Assembly: GCA_036877525.1 (NCBI GenBank)
Contig: JAZGTH010000014.1
Span: 607,501 to 671,500, forward strand
Direction: 5' to 3'
DNA from: Chromobotia macracanthus
Lineage: Eukaryota; Chordata; Actinopteri; Cypriniformes; Botiidae
DNA: 64,000 nt
Shown here: positions 12,001 to 26,248 of the stretch, in pieces
How positions within the stretch are numbered: the first letter of the stretch is position 1
Layout of the letters: each line of letters starts with the position of its first letter
Notes under the pieces: generated by a model
The model's database searches: none
What the model was told of the DNA's origin: nothing
The model's input: the letters and a program-made list of their open reading frames with translations, nothing else
Made by a program: the position numbers and the translations under genes

Positions 12001-13918
12001 AAATGATTATAAACATTGAAAACTGTGTTATAGATTTTAACCAATCCAACCCTAAATTTAATTGGTTAAAAAAGATTTAGTAAACCTGTGATGAAAAGAT
12101 TATGTTGGGTTTGGTGGATGTTACTTAAAGTTTACATTTCAAGTTTTTGTAAAATTGTGTTTGATAACAGTGTGTTGTTTGCGTGCCGTTTGTCTCACCT
12201 GTTTGAGTTCTTCATATGTCACATTCATGATGTTTGGATTGTTTAGAGGTCGCATATTACCAAATAAAAATGAAATAAAAAGCTGGACCATTAAGACCAC
12301 CCCATATCTCTCAATCTCTCAATGTAGTCATTTCACCAGTATGATATTCTCATTATTCTCAGCAGTGATTCTCATAATTATGTACATACCAGAGGTTATT
12401 TTGTCATTGTTTTGTTCTTTAAACAGTTTATTTAAACAAAAGCTAACATGATTGTAAGATCAGCTAGATATTACACTTTATGTTTCATGGCCACTAAGAT
12501 GACAGACAGAAAAAAGAATTGTACTTGCATGTTGAAGTGTACCGTGTAGCTGTTCTTTGCTGTTATTGTCATTTATTATTGTTAATATATGAGCTGAACT
12601 GAAAGCAAGCCGAATGAAAATCTGTCGTGTCATGCAGGCAGTGTCCACCAGATGTCAGTGTAGGGTAAGGCACATTTCTCAGTGTTTGGTGCAGGAATCA
12701 ACAGTATCGTTTAAAGAAGATTCGTCTGATGTGTTTATCAGTTAACAGAACCATGTTAAATAGCACCTGATCAATATCAATATCAATTATTGCCTCAGAA
12801 TCAGCTTGCTGCCACATTGTGCTGTGGGTGGTTGCCAGAGAGTTGGTATGCATCAATTTCCTTTCATTTATTAAACAGAATAATTATTATGATGTTCTGC
12901 TCCAGTTTTAGATTAGCCAGACTTCAGTTCTTCTTCCATGAGAAATGTTTTAACTTATGTACTAAGGACTTAAACACAGCTTGTGTATACATGAGGAGAG
13001 TGAGATGAATTCATAGCCGTGCTGAGTTTAATCTCCTCGGTGGGAATTATCGGGGTATTTTCCATCTGCTGGAGGCAGGAGAAGCAGCACTAGAGCGCCA
13101 GTTAAGCAGCTTTGAGACAAGCGAGCTGTCCATCTGCTGCGGGCCTGACGTTTATCACAGCATATACTCTGATTAATGGAGTCAGAGAATGTACTGACAC
13201 ATTTCAGTTAACTCTGATCTCATCTGCTGGATTTGAGTGGGACAGCTGCTCTCAGATCAGTGTTTACCATGACACATCCTTCATCTCTCATTTATATACT
13301 GGATGTCTCTTACAGGTGAAGTTTTTTAATGTTAAAGCACTAGCCTCAGTGTAATGGAGAGTTGACTGCAGTTAACCACTGTTAGATCACAATTCTCTCT
13401 GAACCCAGGCTCAAGGTTTGGCTGGTTAGCCAAATATTATTGAATTAAATGGCTTCTCATGTATGTGCTTCACTGACAGTATAATGTGTGTTTAGGGCTG
13501 CACGTGTGTGTTATTTTTAGCAGCGGCTGGTTGCAGAATTCCTCATGCATGACATGTTTTCAGACAGTAAACAGAATTCTGCTCAGATGAAACGTGAGGC
13601 AGGACAGAATTATTGGGTCACTTTGAACAGACTTTCTGTCTGGGTGACAAATGTTGGATTTCTGCATATTATTTTAGCCCAGATCTGACGTTTTTTTGTG
13701 ATCTGACAGTCAGTGGTTATTAACTAGCCAGTCATGACCATGTGACCACTGAAATTCAAAGATATTCAGTGTTTAGTTGATTGTGATGCTAATACTAATG
13801 CATTTTCACTAATGTGTGATATTAATGACATTTTTATTTACTTTTCTGTGATTCTGGTCCTGCACTCCTGCAGTGTGTGATTTCAGCCACTGGCAGTACT
13901 CAGTGTTCCTGGAGAGAG
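9048..13918. other. Gene-poor interval
   Basis: Mostly single-copy sequence with short tracts: (GAT)n at 9431-9450, (TA)n at 10325-10346 and a TGTACTCTAC-type 10-bp repeat at 10905-10977. No coding gene is supported. A possible orphan minus-strand 5' exon (11524-11660) and a complex GC-balanced block (13010-13170) are noted separately. Confidence 0.4.
11524..11660 (-). other. Possible non-coding 5' exon with strong donor
   Basis: On the minus strand the sequence ends CTCTCGG before GTAAGAC, a near-ideal splice donor, and is GC-richer than its surroundings. It could be an upstream alternative first exon of slc29a1, whose ATG is 4.25 kb downstream in the same direction, or a non-coding transcript. 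No promoter motif or protein similarity supports it, so it remains a guess. Confidence 0.2.
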
Positions 13919-14267
<349 letters not shown>

Positions 14268-16157
14268 ACCATGTGTGTTGATGCTAGATTCAGTCGTGTC
14301 ACGGGCTTCTCAGATTAGCATCCTGACCGCAGCCCGTGCACAACATGGTGGATAACTTTAAAGAAAAAATCCCTCTTTGTGTGTGACCCCTGCACCAGTT
14401 CAACAACAGCCAGCAGTTAGTGAGGTCTAACACAGCCTCCTGTGACCTCTGGCCTGACCAGTGTTTTGTAACGTTGTAATTTATTGAAATGTAATGAAAG
14501 TTTATGAAATCCTTTCTGTTTATTATAAAATCTGTAATACCTAGGAGTGTAGAGAGGGATGGTGGATTGCATCTCTCTCTTCCTCTCTCTCACTGTCTCC
14601 CTCTCTCTCTCTCTTTCTCCTCATCATCTCTTCTCATGCTGTTTGTTTTCTTAGGACCCTCGTGATACACACGCTCTATTTAGAAACAAACACAGTGGCT
14701 GTTTCCACCCGGTCTGTTCTGCTGTGATGTCTGTGTGTGTATGAGTGTGTGTGCATGAATAAAACATGTCAGATGTTTGGTGTCTAGAGACAGTGTGTAG
14801 TTCTCCTCATTCTACTGTCGTCTGTAGAGTTTGTACAGCTGTGTTTAGCCAAGTAAAAGGAGGTCAAACGCCTGGACACACACACCTCCACCCTCTTCTG
14901 TGTGTGTGTGTGACTTCATCCTCATTAATGTGCAGTGAAAAAATATTGCACATGAGTGAAATTTGTATTTGCATGAGAAATGGTGGGTTTGTGTGTAATT
15001 GCATTAGTTCATTTATAATTGTTATTTGCCATGTTTAATGGTGTTTGGTAAGCTGCATCACTGTTGCTTATATGTATGGCTAGTGATTTGAATAAACCCC
15101 CTTATTGAACTTGGAACTTGTCGAGGAACTTGTTCCTCACAGAAAACACTAGCAACTCTCTGGCAAAACTCTCCCCTCTCTCTCCCGCTCTGTCTCTTTC
15201 TCTCTCTGTGCTCGAATGGTCTTTTGAAACGTTACCTTAAAATTAAAGAGAGTAAACCAGTAGGTTTTCTTCAGCTGATGGAGCATGATTCTGCAGACAT
15301 GAGTTTATGATGTATATTGTGATGTGATTGTTTCTGCCTTTTTAAGGGCAAGCTCCCTGAAATGCTTTACATACATTATATATGTATTGATATATATATA
15401 TATATTATATATGCATACCATAAAAACAACAATCTGTAGAACATATAGGGTAAAAGTGTACCACATCCCCCCATGGCAGAATTAGTGTGTAATCCTTATG
15501 TGTGTGTGTTTCTGAAACGCATTCATGTGTGCTTGAATTCCTGCTTCTAATTGGTTAAATGTTGCTCATTTTCTCATTGGTGGCTGATTAAGCTTGATTG
15601 TAGAACAGCACACAGTGAGTGTTTGTGTTGTCACATACTGGAACACTAAGTGTCTCAAAGCCTGTGTGATTAATCATAATGTGTTTTCTTAATCCACTTT
15701 GACTTGTTCTTAGTTCTGTAAATGCAAAGCACCATTTGTGTAAATGTGAACTGTGGGGGGTGGCTTTTCTAATATCTGTATTAATATAAGAGTCATGATG
15801 ATGTGACCTTCTGACCTTACATGATCAGTGTGTACAGTTTTAGAGTTTGTATGCTTTGTAATCCTTGCATTGGTTAAACATGTCAGTGTCACATTTGAAA
15901 ACAGTGACGTCCTCTCACCATGCAGATCTCCGCTTACTAGCCCTGTAGCTCAGACAGATTACCAGAAGCTTTCCTGATGGAACCTTTGGGTCTCTCCAGA
16001 CTTTCATGTGGACACATGAACTAGGTCTATAGCTTGACAGTTTAGATTGTGTATGTGGCATTAAAGTTTCCTGCTGTGTCTCTCTCTCTAAGTGAAATTG
16101 AGGTGACAAAGTTTAGCATGCTCTGAACTCTCCCTGAACCTGCACAACAGACTGACT

Positions 16158-16191
<34 letters not shown>

Positions 16192-17716
16192 TGTGTGTGT
16201 ATTGGGGGGGCAGGATTAGTTTATAAGGTGAACATATTAACACATACAGCACATACAGTATGTTACATGCACACAGACTAAAACTATTCCATTTAGAACC
16301 AGAAACCTTGACAGCCTGATGTCACTGGAGAACCTTTTTAAGTTCCACAGAGAACATGTTCTCTAAATGTTTAGAAACCAGTTTATGTACCCAGAGACCA
16401 GTACACAGAGGAGTGAGACTGGAGTGAGATTACACTCTTGTATTGTAGTAGTAAATCTGCACTCTCTTTCAGAAAATGCGTCTTGTATATTAAAACTAGA
16501 TTTTTAAGAGTTCTTATATACACAGATGTCTGTAGTAATATTAATACACTGTTCAACACATAATTCCTTACACAGTCGGAGTAATTTAATAAATGAATAT
16601 TTGATCAGACAGGCAGTCCTGTATGAACGCTAGCTGAACTTGTGGTGGGGTGGGGGGGTTCTGTTACCCTGGTATATTTTGGAAACACATTCAAGAGCTC
16701 TTTTAAATGTTGAGCAAACTACAGTCTGTCCACCTTCAGCACAATGGCCACTTTAAATGTGGATTAAGAACTCTACATGAGACAAAACGGCTGTGAAACG
16801 GCATGTGTGTGTCCGTGTGTGTGTTTGGACAGAGAAGTAAACAGTTTTCTTTGTGTAATTCAGTAACTCTGAGCTGCAGTCTCTTCTACTCATCAGGCAC
16901 ACACACACATATATCTGTTAGCACCCTGCATGGCCTGTCATCCATTATTATATCAGAAAAAAATGAGATCAGAAAATTAAACATGTTTTCCCTTTAATAC
17001 CTTATTGGCAGATAGTTTACTTTCTTGTTTTAAGCATAATCCACAATCGTCTCAGCTATATTCATCTGAAAAGAACATTTTATTTATTTTATTTTATTAA
17101 AAGTCTTTGGCACGCACACTTGACTGTAGTACCACTGACGGCCACTAGAGGTCTTGAAAGCTACAATATGTGCTCTGATAGAGCTGTATACTGTAGTGAG
17201 GTATTTAATATTAATTAATATTAATTGTCTATGTATGAAGCTGTAATGTAACTTCAACATGTTTGTCACAGTTATAAAAGGGCAGTGACGCAGGTCCTGG
17301 CAGGCAGAACACAGCTGCTGACAAGAGTCTGTACATACACACAAAAAACAGTCTCTCTCAGTCTGTATTTATCCCTCTGTCTCACTATCTGTCCCTCTGT
17401 CTCACTCTCAGCCTGTCTAACCCTCTCATCTCTATCCTTCTGTCTCACTATGTCAGTTTACCTCTATCCCTCTGTCTTTGTGCCTCTGTCTCACTCTCAG
17501 TCTGTCGCTATCCCTCCATCTGTCCCTCTGTCTGTCTTCCAGTATCTCTATCCTTCTGTCTCACTCTCTCAGTCTATCCCTCTGTTTATCACTGCAGAGT
17601 AAAGCTGCTGTTGCAAAACATGCTGTTGTGTTTCTGATTAAATATTTGTTATCAGCTGCTCAGGTCAAGCAAACAAACAGGCTGTAAGACGCTCAGATTA
17701 ACACATTCACTAGCAC
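14268..17716. other. Gene-poor interval with short repeats
   Basis: No gene seen. Contains a CT-rich stretch (14570-14622), (TA)n at 15388-15412 and (GT)n at 16159-16200, in otherwise single-copy sequence. Confidence 0.4.
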
Positions 17717-17737
17717 ACACACACACTCACACACACA

Positions 17738-17786
<49 letters not shown>

Positions 17787-17903
17787 ACACACACTCACAC
17801 ACACACACACACACACACTCACACACACACACACACACACACTCACACACACACACACACTCACACACACTCACACACACTCTCTCTCTCACACACACAC
17901 ACA

Positions 17904-17944
<41 letters not shown>

Positions 17945-18104
17945 CACACACACACACACACACACACACCAACACCACAAAACACACTCACACACACACA
18001 CTCACACACTAACACACACACACACTCACACACACACACACACACACACTCACACACACTAACACACACACACACACACACACTCTCTCTCTCACACACA
18101 CACA

Positions 18105-18136
<32 letters not shown>

Positions 18137-18138
18137 TA
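17717..18138. repeat. Long (CA)n microsatellite
   Basis: About 420 bp of CA repeats with regular CACTCACA and TCTCTCTC interruptions. The alternating purine/pyrimidine tract is a candidate Z-DNA former. Open frames of Cys/Val across it are repeat artefacts. Confidence 0.95.
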
Positions 18139-20103
18139 TTCCTCAAACACTGAATGACAGGCTGTTCAGAAAAATCTAGGCTAATAACCATAAACAGTTT
18201 AAAAAGGTTAAAAGTTTGTGTTGTGTAGATGATTGGCTAAGCTAAGAGGATTGTGGGTAATTCCCTGACACCTGGAGATGGAAGGAGGTAAGAAGAGATA
18301 AGAGGAGCAGTGAGGAGAGCCTCTTTCAAACTTTGTCTCCTAAAATAGAATCTTCTTGGTCAAATCCAATTTAAGGTCTGTCAGAAGCATCTCCCTGTTT
18401 GAACAGAGATTGATGGCCAGCATGTAAAGCAGCCACAGTTCTTATTACAAGCTTTAGTGGCAGTTCTATCACAGAAATTGTGTAGTAAAGCAGTTTCTCC
18501 AGGTTGCTTCAGCTACTGCACGTGCAGATACTGTCAAGTCCAGCAGAGCCCCTCCCACAGAGAATGTAACTGTTTAGTGATTCACGATTGGCTCTTTCTA
18601 CTAGTAGGTGGGGCTTCATTCATTCAGCAGCCATATTGAGCTTTGCACTTCATTCACATTAATTGACTGCGGCGTCTTGTTAGTTTTATAATAAAGTTTG
18701 CCGCACATGTTTCACTCAGGTTGTTCTGATACATCTCAATTTAGTTTAATTTAACTTAATTTAGTAAGCTTCCCTCTGCATGAAGGATTTGAGCTTACAT
18801 GTCAATTTTATGCTGAGTACATGTGGAATTTGTGGAAGTTGTTTTTGTGTTTCCCACTGAGAGATGAGAGAGATGATGATTTTGTGTGGTACATACATCA
18901 GCGGTTATTCACTCACTCAGTGATGTTAACAGTTCACAGTTTCTGCTGGTGTCTGAAGTGTTTTTTCTTGTAGCACATGTCAGCTCCATCACTCCTGCTC
19001 TGGATGCAGGTTCTCCACTCTTGGCATTGTGTTGCCAACAGAGCTCAGCCATGATAAATGTCCTGCCACAGGGAGACTCTGTTAGAGGAGGAGCTGTCAA
19101 AACACAGTTGAGGAAGGCAGCTGTGAGAAACCAGCACTGTCTGGAGGGTGACGTGCTGGTCAAACGAGGGCACACAAAAACACCAGCTGGAAGTGGACGA
19201 GGAGGTTACTCAGTAGAACAGGAGAAAGTGAGGGCTGCGCTGCACCATCAGAGGTGTGTGAGAGCCTCCGGGTGCTGTACAAGAAAATAAACTAAAAACA
19301 TTTTGTGTTTTTATGTTACACCTTTAGTTTATGATCATTTATTTCACTTTTAAATATATTACATTTTAATGAAGCTTTGTGCCTGATGACTGTAACAGTG
19401 TCTCTTCTGCAGGATGTGAACAGCTTACAAGTTGCACATTGGCGGGTTCACACCGACCCATGAATCCATGAACATAAATTATATTCTATATGCTGAAAAA
19501 GCAACAAAATACTGAAGCAATTGACAAAAATGAAGATATTATTCTGTTTGCCGTCAAAGCATGTTGAGACTCATTTTAAAACACATACAGGAATCACGTT
19601 TGTAACCAGTCTTTAAGGCCTTTTAGGATCACATCCAAAAACATATTTACACACATTGAGGTGTGTAGAATCCTTCCACATATCTACAAAACATCAGTCG
19701 TGTTTAGATGAGGGTTATGGTTTATGCTAATTAGACTGATGTCAGGATGAGGAGATGTTCTGATTGGATCAGTGTGAGACACTGAGTTAGACTCATGAAG
19801 GAGATGAACATCTGTACTGTACTGACACCACGAGTGAAGTATAAACAGTGTGAGTGAGCAGATGTGTTGAGATACAGCTGTGTTGTGAGGACAGATGGAG
19901 CTCTGTGTTTTAGTTTGTCTGTCTGTGTCACTGACACCAGATAAACTGTGAATACACATGTTCTGTGTTCTGTCGGCCACAACATGCATTACAGAACAAC
20001 ACAAACAACTATGGTAATCTGCATAGCATCTGTGTAATAATGCTTAAATCTCTTTGAGTGGGTCTACACTGAGTTTGTAGACAAACAGACAGAGAGAGGG
20101 TGA
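18139..20103. other. Gene-poor interval
   Basis: Single-copy sequence. A 134-codon open frame on the plus strand (18886-19290) has no recognisable domain, no splice context and unremarkable composition, and is treated as chance. Nothing else is supported. Confidence 0.4.
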
Positions 20104-20322
20104 AGGTGACGGTAACCCATACCCAAAATGTGACCTCTGCATTTAACCATCACTAGTGAGGAGTGAACACACACCTGGAGCAGTGGGCAGCACACTACTG
20201 CACCCGGGGAGCAATCGGGAATTAGGTGCCTTGCTCAAGGGCAGTTGCTACCTGCCAGTGCTGGAATCAAACCAGCAACTTTCTGATCACAAGCCCAACT
20301 TACTTACCAGCTGCCCCCAAAG
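20104..20322 (-). mobile_element. tRNA-derived SINE-like element
   Basis: Read on the minus strand it begins GGGGGCAGCTGGTAAG, has a pol III B-box-like GGTTTGATTCC about 50 bp in, then CCCTTGAGCAAGGCACCTAA and a TTAAATGCAGAGGTCAC segment toward the other end. This head, B-box and body pattern is a widespread fish interspersed repeat with a tRNA-like 5' part. The A-box region is diverged, so this copy is probably dead. No clear target-site duplication was identified by eye. Confidence 0.72.
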
Positions 20323-23300
20323 AGAGAGAGAGACGCCTGTTGGTTTTCTACAGTTTGAAATGTGCTGTGATGCTTGAATGATACAAACAGTCTGATAGGG
20401 TCTGATAGAGGAGGGATAGATATGAATACATATATTACATTTCATTTCTGTTGCACTTTTGCGTATATATATGTGTGTGTGTGTGTGTGTGTTTGTGTAA
20501 TTATTGTTTTGCATACACTTCCTTTTTAGATTACCTGTAATTTTACTTGCATGTCTCTTGACATTTACATATTTCCAGAGACATCTAAATTCAATAATTA
20601 CAACTGTACATTAATATTGTAATATTAGTTTTAAAACAGATCTGATATATTATTTTTAATGTCCTATACTCAATATGCAGAACACATTTTTATGTATTGT
20701 TTTGTTTTTGCTTTTGAAAACATGTTTCGGTCCATACAGAAGCTTCACCATGGCAGATCTCTGTTAGTATTTGAGATGTGGCTCTCTCAGAGAGAACCAT
20801 GATATGACACAACCATTCTGTTGCTTCATATCACAACCTCAAACAGGCCAGCTTGTTTCTAGAAAGAACCGTGGATCTAATTATCATCTGGATTTATTGT
20901 GTGTTTGGTTGCATGTGTTTGTGTGAAGTATTGCAAAAATCTTTTCCCAGCATCTGTCTTTGTCTGTGTGTTTGTCTTGTAATCTTCTTGTCTTGGTTCA
21001 GTCTCAGTGTTCACAACCAGTTTAGTTGAGGGTAAACTTTGTTTGAACACAAGTGTGCCAGCACCCTTGCAGCCAGAAACACCAACTAAACCCTCCTCTC
21101 TCAACAGAGAGCGTCTGTCGTGTTTATTAAAGCGCTTGTATTTTTTTATTACCTCTTTAATATCTTCTGAATGATTACACACAGCACAGATGTTGCACAC
21201 ATTTACCATGATTGCTCTCAGAAATTATACATTCGTAATGTTTGTACCATAATAATTTCAATTGACATTAGACACGTGTTTCTTGTAAATGAAATAAAAT
21301 GTTTAATAAAAATGTCTGTATAAATGATGATAAAGATATTAATTCCTCAGAGTCATTTAATCCGCTGCTGTTGAATGTGGTACACTTTTTTTGCTAAAAC
21401 TAACATGAAACTGAAAGGACATTGATGAGACATCGTCGTGTGTGTGGACTGTTTCACCTCGTGTAGTTCTGAGTTGTGCATACAGTCCTGTACAGTTTAA
21501 ACTTCCTTTTCATTTTGTTGTTACTGTAGATTTCCTCTGACACAGTGATAATAAACACACACAAGGGCTTTTTGTTTCATGTGTGTCAAAGAAAAGCAGG
21601 CAAGCAGAGTCTGTCCACACTGGATTGACCAATCATGAGTTTACAGTTGGGTGACATCAGAGCTGATGTGTTGTTATGAAGTCGTTCTCATCTGAGTCAC
21701 AGACGTAAAGAACTGAAGCGTTAAATCCAGGGAAGGGAAGCGGCTCATTGCTCCTGAAATTCAGTACTGATCCAGTGTGTGACGACCCTCAGGAAGGCGG
21801 AGATGTCTTTGACTCTTTGTGTTTTACAGAGAACCATGACACCTGTACACCTCTCTCTTTGTTTTCAGAGGGGTTTATAAGGGCCGTGGTGAGTTACACA
21901 TTCTTCATAAAGTTTGGAACTGAACCTAAATGCTTCTGGAGCACTAAAGGCCTGCAGAGTGCCAGAGAAAACCAAGCTGTGAATCCTCTGTTTGAAGCAG
22001 CATTTCACCCCAACACACAAATTCTTTCATTATTCATTAACATGATTGAACAGGAAGATTATCAGTCAATAATGAACAAGATTGATTTGACAACATTTCG
22101 TTAAGACTTGAAATACTTTTAGAATACATTCTGCTGTTTTTTTTGACAGACATTGCAGTTCTCAGTTCCTCAGTTCTCCAGTAGCATCTGCGTGTTTCTA
22201 ATGAACTGGGGGGTCATGTGTGGTACACGAGCGAGCACAGTTTTTCGGGGCATCATTTCGCAGAGTGTTTATGGATGTTTCCTGCTTGTCTGGAGCTTGT
22301 GAGTAAAATTACCCAGTAGGCATGGCGGGACAGAGCAAGCGCAATGATTCATTGATAGCTGCTGTAAATATTACATAACGATAACAAGTCTCGTAGGCAG
22401 GCTATGAAAATGTGTACCAACATTGCGGAGTGACACAGACTACGAGAGTGGGGGAGATTAGTTAGCAGTCAATTCCCCCATTCCAAAGTGAAAAAACACT
22501 GTCCTCTCCAAGGCAAATGTCTGTTGGCAGAAAAGCCCCTCCGTCTAGTTGGGTGTCTGGCTCGGCCTAAAAAAGGATTCAGTGCACAGTGATGATGAAG
22601 AGGTGAGACGCGTTTATCCAGAAAGAGCCCACGGTCAGTCTGGCATGAGGAAGTGGAGTTATCTCAATGGCGAGGAGATCGCTGCAGAACTGCGTCTGTG
22701 AAATAGATTTGATTTCTGCACCTTTCATTTCTCTTTACATGACAGAGAAGGTTTGAAAACAAACGTCAGAGCGACAAAACTCACCTGAGTATTTCTTATA
22801 CATTTTCCTGATCTTATTATCACACGTCAAAGAAGCTTAAGCAGTGATTGTTTTTAGAAAGGGTCTTGAACATGAAACTTCTCTGTTTGTTCAGAATAGA
22901 GCAACTTCCTTTTAGTTTATCATATGTATTTTTTATTTTCTCAAGTACTTTCCTTTATTAAAATTTAATTAATTGTGGGTTTTGTTGTTTTCTTTTAATG
23001 GTTAATTTTTTCATTACCAATTCACACATTTTTAACTGTTGGTACAAAACAAGTTTGTCTTTTTACTTACTTTGGACATCCTAAAACACAAATCTTTAAA
23101 TAATAAATAATATTTAATTTAAAACAATTTAGATTTATGTTTCTGGACATGTTATTAATTCTGTAAGTTATGTAACATTTCACATTTTTTCAGCCACAGT
23201 TACGTTTAAGAGTTTTTGTGTGTCAGATTTCATCTCAGTGTCAGGAAGACTTTCTCAATGATTAACATAGAAGTTCTCTTCACATCTACAAACAGCTCTG

Positions 23301-25914
23301 AAACCAAACATCCTGATTCATCTGTTAAATTAAACCACACCCCTCACCTCACTGTCCTAAAGTGTTTGTCAGCACATACAGACTATCGAACGCCTGCCTC
23401 TGGTTTTGAGTGGTTTCTGGTCTGGTTGATATGGGGTTAGACATAATCTTCTTTTGTGGCGTGCACTCGCGGCTGTTGTCCCAACATTACGACATAATCC
23501 ATCAACTGCTGCTCTGGTTGTACTTTTGTTACATTTTAAAAAGCAAATGCCCAGAATTAGATCGCTGGAATTCAGATTAGTCGCTCTTAAATGAGTGTGA
23601 ATGAAATCTCGATTTGATTGTGAGTTGGCACAATAGCTCTTGGTTTGATGAATGTCAGAATCAGAGATTAGCGTCGACAGAGGAGGTGAAGGGATGTAGG
23701 TCGAGATGTCCTCCGCTAAATAACCCCTTCACTCCCATCCCAGCAGGGGTCAGTTTCTGTCAGACATGAGTGTTTTAAGGTCTGTTTTCTGATCTTGTGA
23801 CAGGTATTTCTGGATGTCTGATCTGAAGGTTAACCTTCATGGATTTGGTTTTGGCACAGGTGCTGTTTAATGTGGAGTGAATATGTTCAGGTCATGTTCA
23901 GAATAGTGTGCTAACATGTAATAATTCTTAAGTGTATGTTATGTATACTGCTACATAATATACTGTTTGTTTAGTGTGTGCTGTAGACTATCCAGATCAT
24001 CTACTACATTTGCCAAAATGTACAATATGCAGCCAGAGTACACTGTGTAGTGTACTACATCCCACAATGCATTGTGCTTGTCTTGTGACAGCCACAATGT
24101 TCTCATATTTTCACTAATTATTATAATAGCCTTGAAAATATGAATCTGTACATGTATATTGATATCTAGACCCCACTGATGTCATATAATGAGGTCGTGA
24201 TGTCATATAATGAGGTCATGTGTACAATGTATCTTGTAGATTAGAGCTGAGAAACAGTAGGCAGTGAGCAGTTTACACTTAACAGTATTTATTTACTAGA
24301 AAGCTAGAATTCAGTCAGGAACATGGTCATATTCTTCAGTCTATTAAACTTGAATTTATTACTGGTCTTTAAATTGCTTTGGTCTGACTGGATGTTAATG
24401 GAAACCATGTTCTGAAACACATTTCCCTGTCGATTGTCTGACAGTACACATACACGCTCGCGTCCTTCTCATCCATCAATACTTTCACTGTAGACAGCTG
24501 ACTGACTGCATCAGAGCTTTATGTCACCTCATTCCTCAGGCTCAGTCTGGCCTCTGGGTGCCCACACACATCTGAACCCAACCACATGCAAACAAACACA
24601 GGCTGAATGCCACAAACGAGAAGTGTTTGAGCGACAGCTTTACAGGAAAGAAACAAAGAGTCCAATTCACACTCCAGCCACAACAACACGAGTGACTTAA
24701 ATATCACGTCTTACACAGATGAAGCACTGAGACCGCCACATGTCCTCTTTATGGGTTTTACATCTTTAGATATATAGTCAGTGTTCCTATAATCTATAAC
24801 TGAATAACTACTGACTACAGTGAAGATAAAATATATTTTTGATTTGATAAACATTTCCACAGTTGACCTCTAGAGGCAGCGCAACACCAATCATCAGCAG
24901 ACGCCTGATATGATGGTGGGACAGAATGAAACTGTGGGGAGTGGGATAATAATAGTGCTTATTATATTCATTGTTTCTTCTGTGTGACTTTTAAACTCTT
25001 TTAAACTTAAATCTGTGCTGTTAGTAATTTTCATACATTCCGTGTCCCTGTTTCCTCACACTGTAGGTGACAACCCTGTCATGAACTCCTCAGATGTTTG
25101 CTGTTCATTACTGTGGGGATGTGCCTGAACAAGCTCTGTTGAGTGAATAGATGCATGTTAGCTTGACTGAATGAGAGGGAGGAGCGAGTTCTGCAGAATA
25201 AGAGAGAGACCCTCACCCTCCTCTGCCCAAAACCATGCCATTATTTCATTTAGAAGAGAATTACTTTTAATAAAGTTACATTATACCAAAGTTTGCTCTT
25301 GGGTTGCAAGGAAAGTTTAAATAAACCCTGGTTTTAAAGGGTTGAGCTGTATAAAGATGTTAACAGCGAGGGTTTCATGTGTCCTGACATAATTAAAAAC
25401 AAACGTTTTCTGGTGTTGTTGAATGTTGATGATCGCAGCAGGTTTTACACTTGGTACGGTGGTCATTACAGTTTTCTTTGCATTTTAGACTTGTTGAAAA
25501 AATGTTTTTCATCAGTGTGATTTGTCACGCATGAGATGCTAACTCACTGCTAGCACTGCGCAGATGTATATTCCAAAAAATATTCCACACAGGCTGCCAC
25601 AAGCGTTCCTGGGTTCCTCCAGCATCATGTGTGGTTATTGGTGTTAGTTTAACCCGTTTATGTCCATTATAGCTGATTCAGAAGCCTCCCACTGTCACAC
25701 TCAGACACCATAAGGAGCAGAATGCCTAATCATTACCCTGATTCATTCACAAGTCATCAAACACGCCAGAAGACTAAGAGACTGTTACTGAAGACAGCCT
25801 TTGAGTTAAACAGACAGACATGTTAACCTACAGACAGTGTCTCCAGAGAGAAGTATAAAGAGTTCAGATTTTAGTGCCAGTGAATTTAGAATTCTATCCA
25901 ATTATCCTCTGTGT
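20323..25914. other. Gene-poor interval
   Basis: A short (GT)n at 20470-20493 and otherwise single-copy sequence. No gene is supported; a 118-codon open frame at 21748-22104 has no recognisable domain. Two blocks of higher complexity and balanced base composition (22440-22720 and 23530-23720) are candidates for conserved regulatory sequence, by look only. Confidence 0.4.
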
Positions 25915-26248
25915 GAGAGTGTGTGTGTGTGTGTGTGTGTGAGTGTGTGTGCGTGCGTGAGTGTGTGTGTTTGTGTGTGCGTGACTGAGTGTGTGTGTGT
26001 GCGTGAATGTTTTTTTGTGTGCTATGGTGCGTGAGTGTGTGTGTGTGTGTGTGCTGTGATGAGGTGTGTGTGTTGAGTGTTGTGTGTTTTTCTGTGTGTG
26101 TGTGTGTGCGTGAGTGAATGTGTGTGTGTGTGTGTGAGCGTGTGTGTGTTTGTATGTGTGAGCGTGAGCATGTGTGTGTGTGTGTGTGTGTGTGTGAGCG
26201 CGTGTGTGTTTGTATGTGTGAGCGTGAGCATGTGTGAGCGTGTGTGTG
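25915..26248. repeat. Imperfect (GT)n microsatellite
   Basis: About 330 bp of GT repeats interrupted by GA, GC and TTTT changes, with an internal near-duplicate (GAGCGTGTGTGTGTTTGTA appears twice about 60 bp apart). Confidence 0.93.

Noticed and set aside
12648..12661. CTCF-like CCACCAGATGTCAG
   Set aside because: One core base departs from consensus (T for G); not strong enough to list as a site.
18886..19290. 134-codon plus-strand open frame
   Set aside because: No recognisable domain, no splice context, with an overlapping frame of similar size on the other strand.
21748..22104. 118-codon plus-strand open frame
   Set aside because: No family recognised and no exon-like boundaries; likely chance.
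24000..24080. CTACATCCCACAATGCATTGTG stretch resembling a non-autonomous transposon end
   Set aside because: No terminal inverted repeat or target duplication could be paired by eye.
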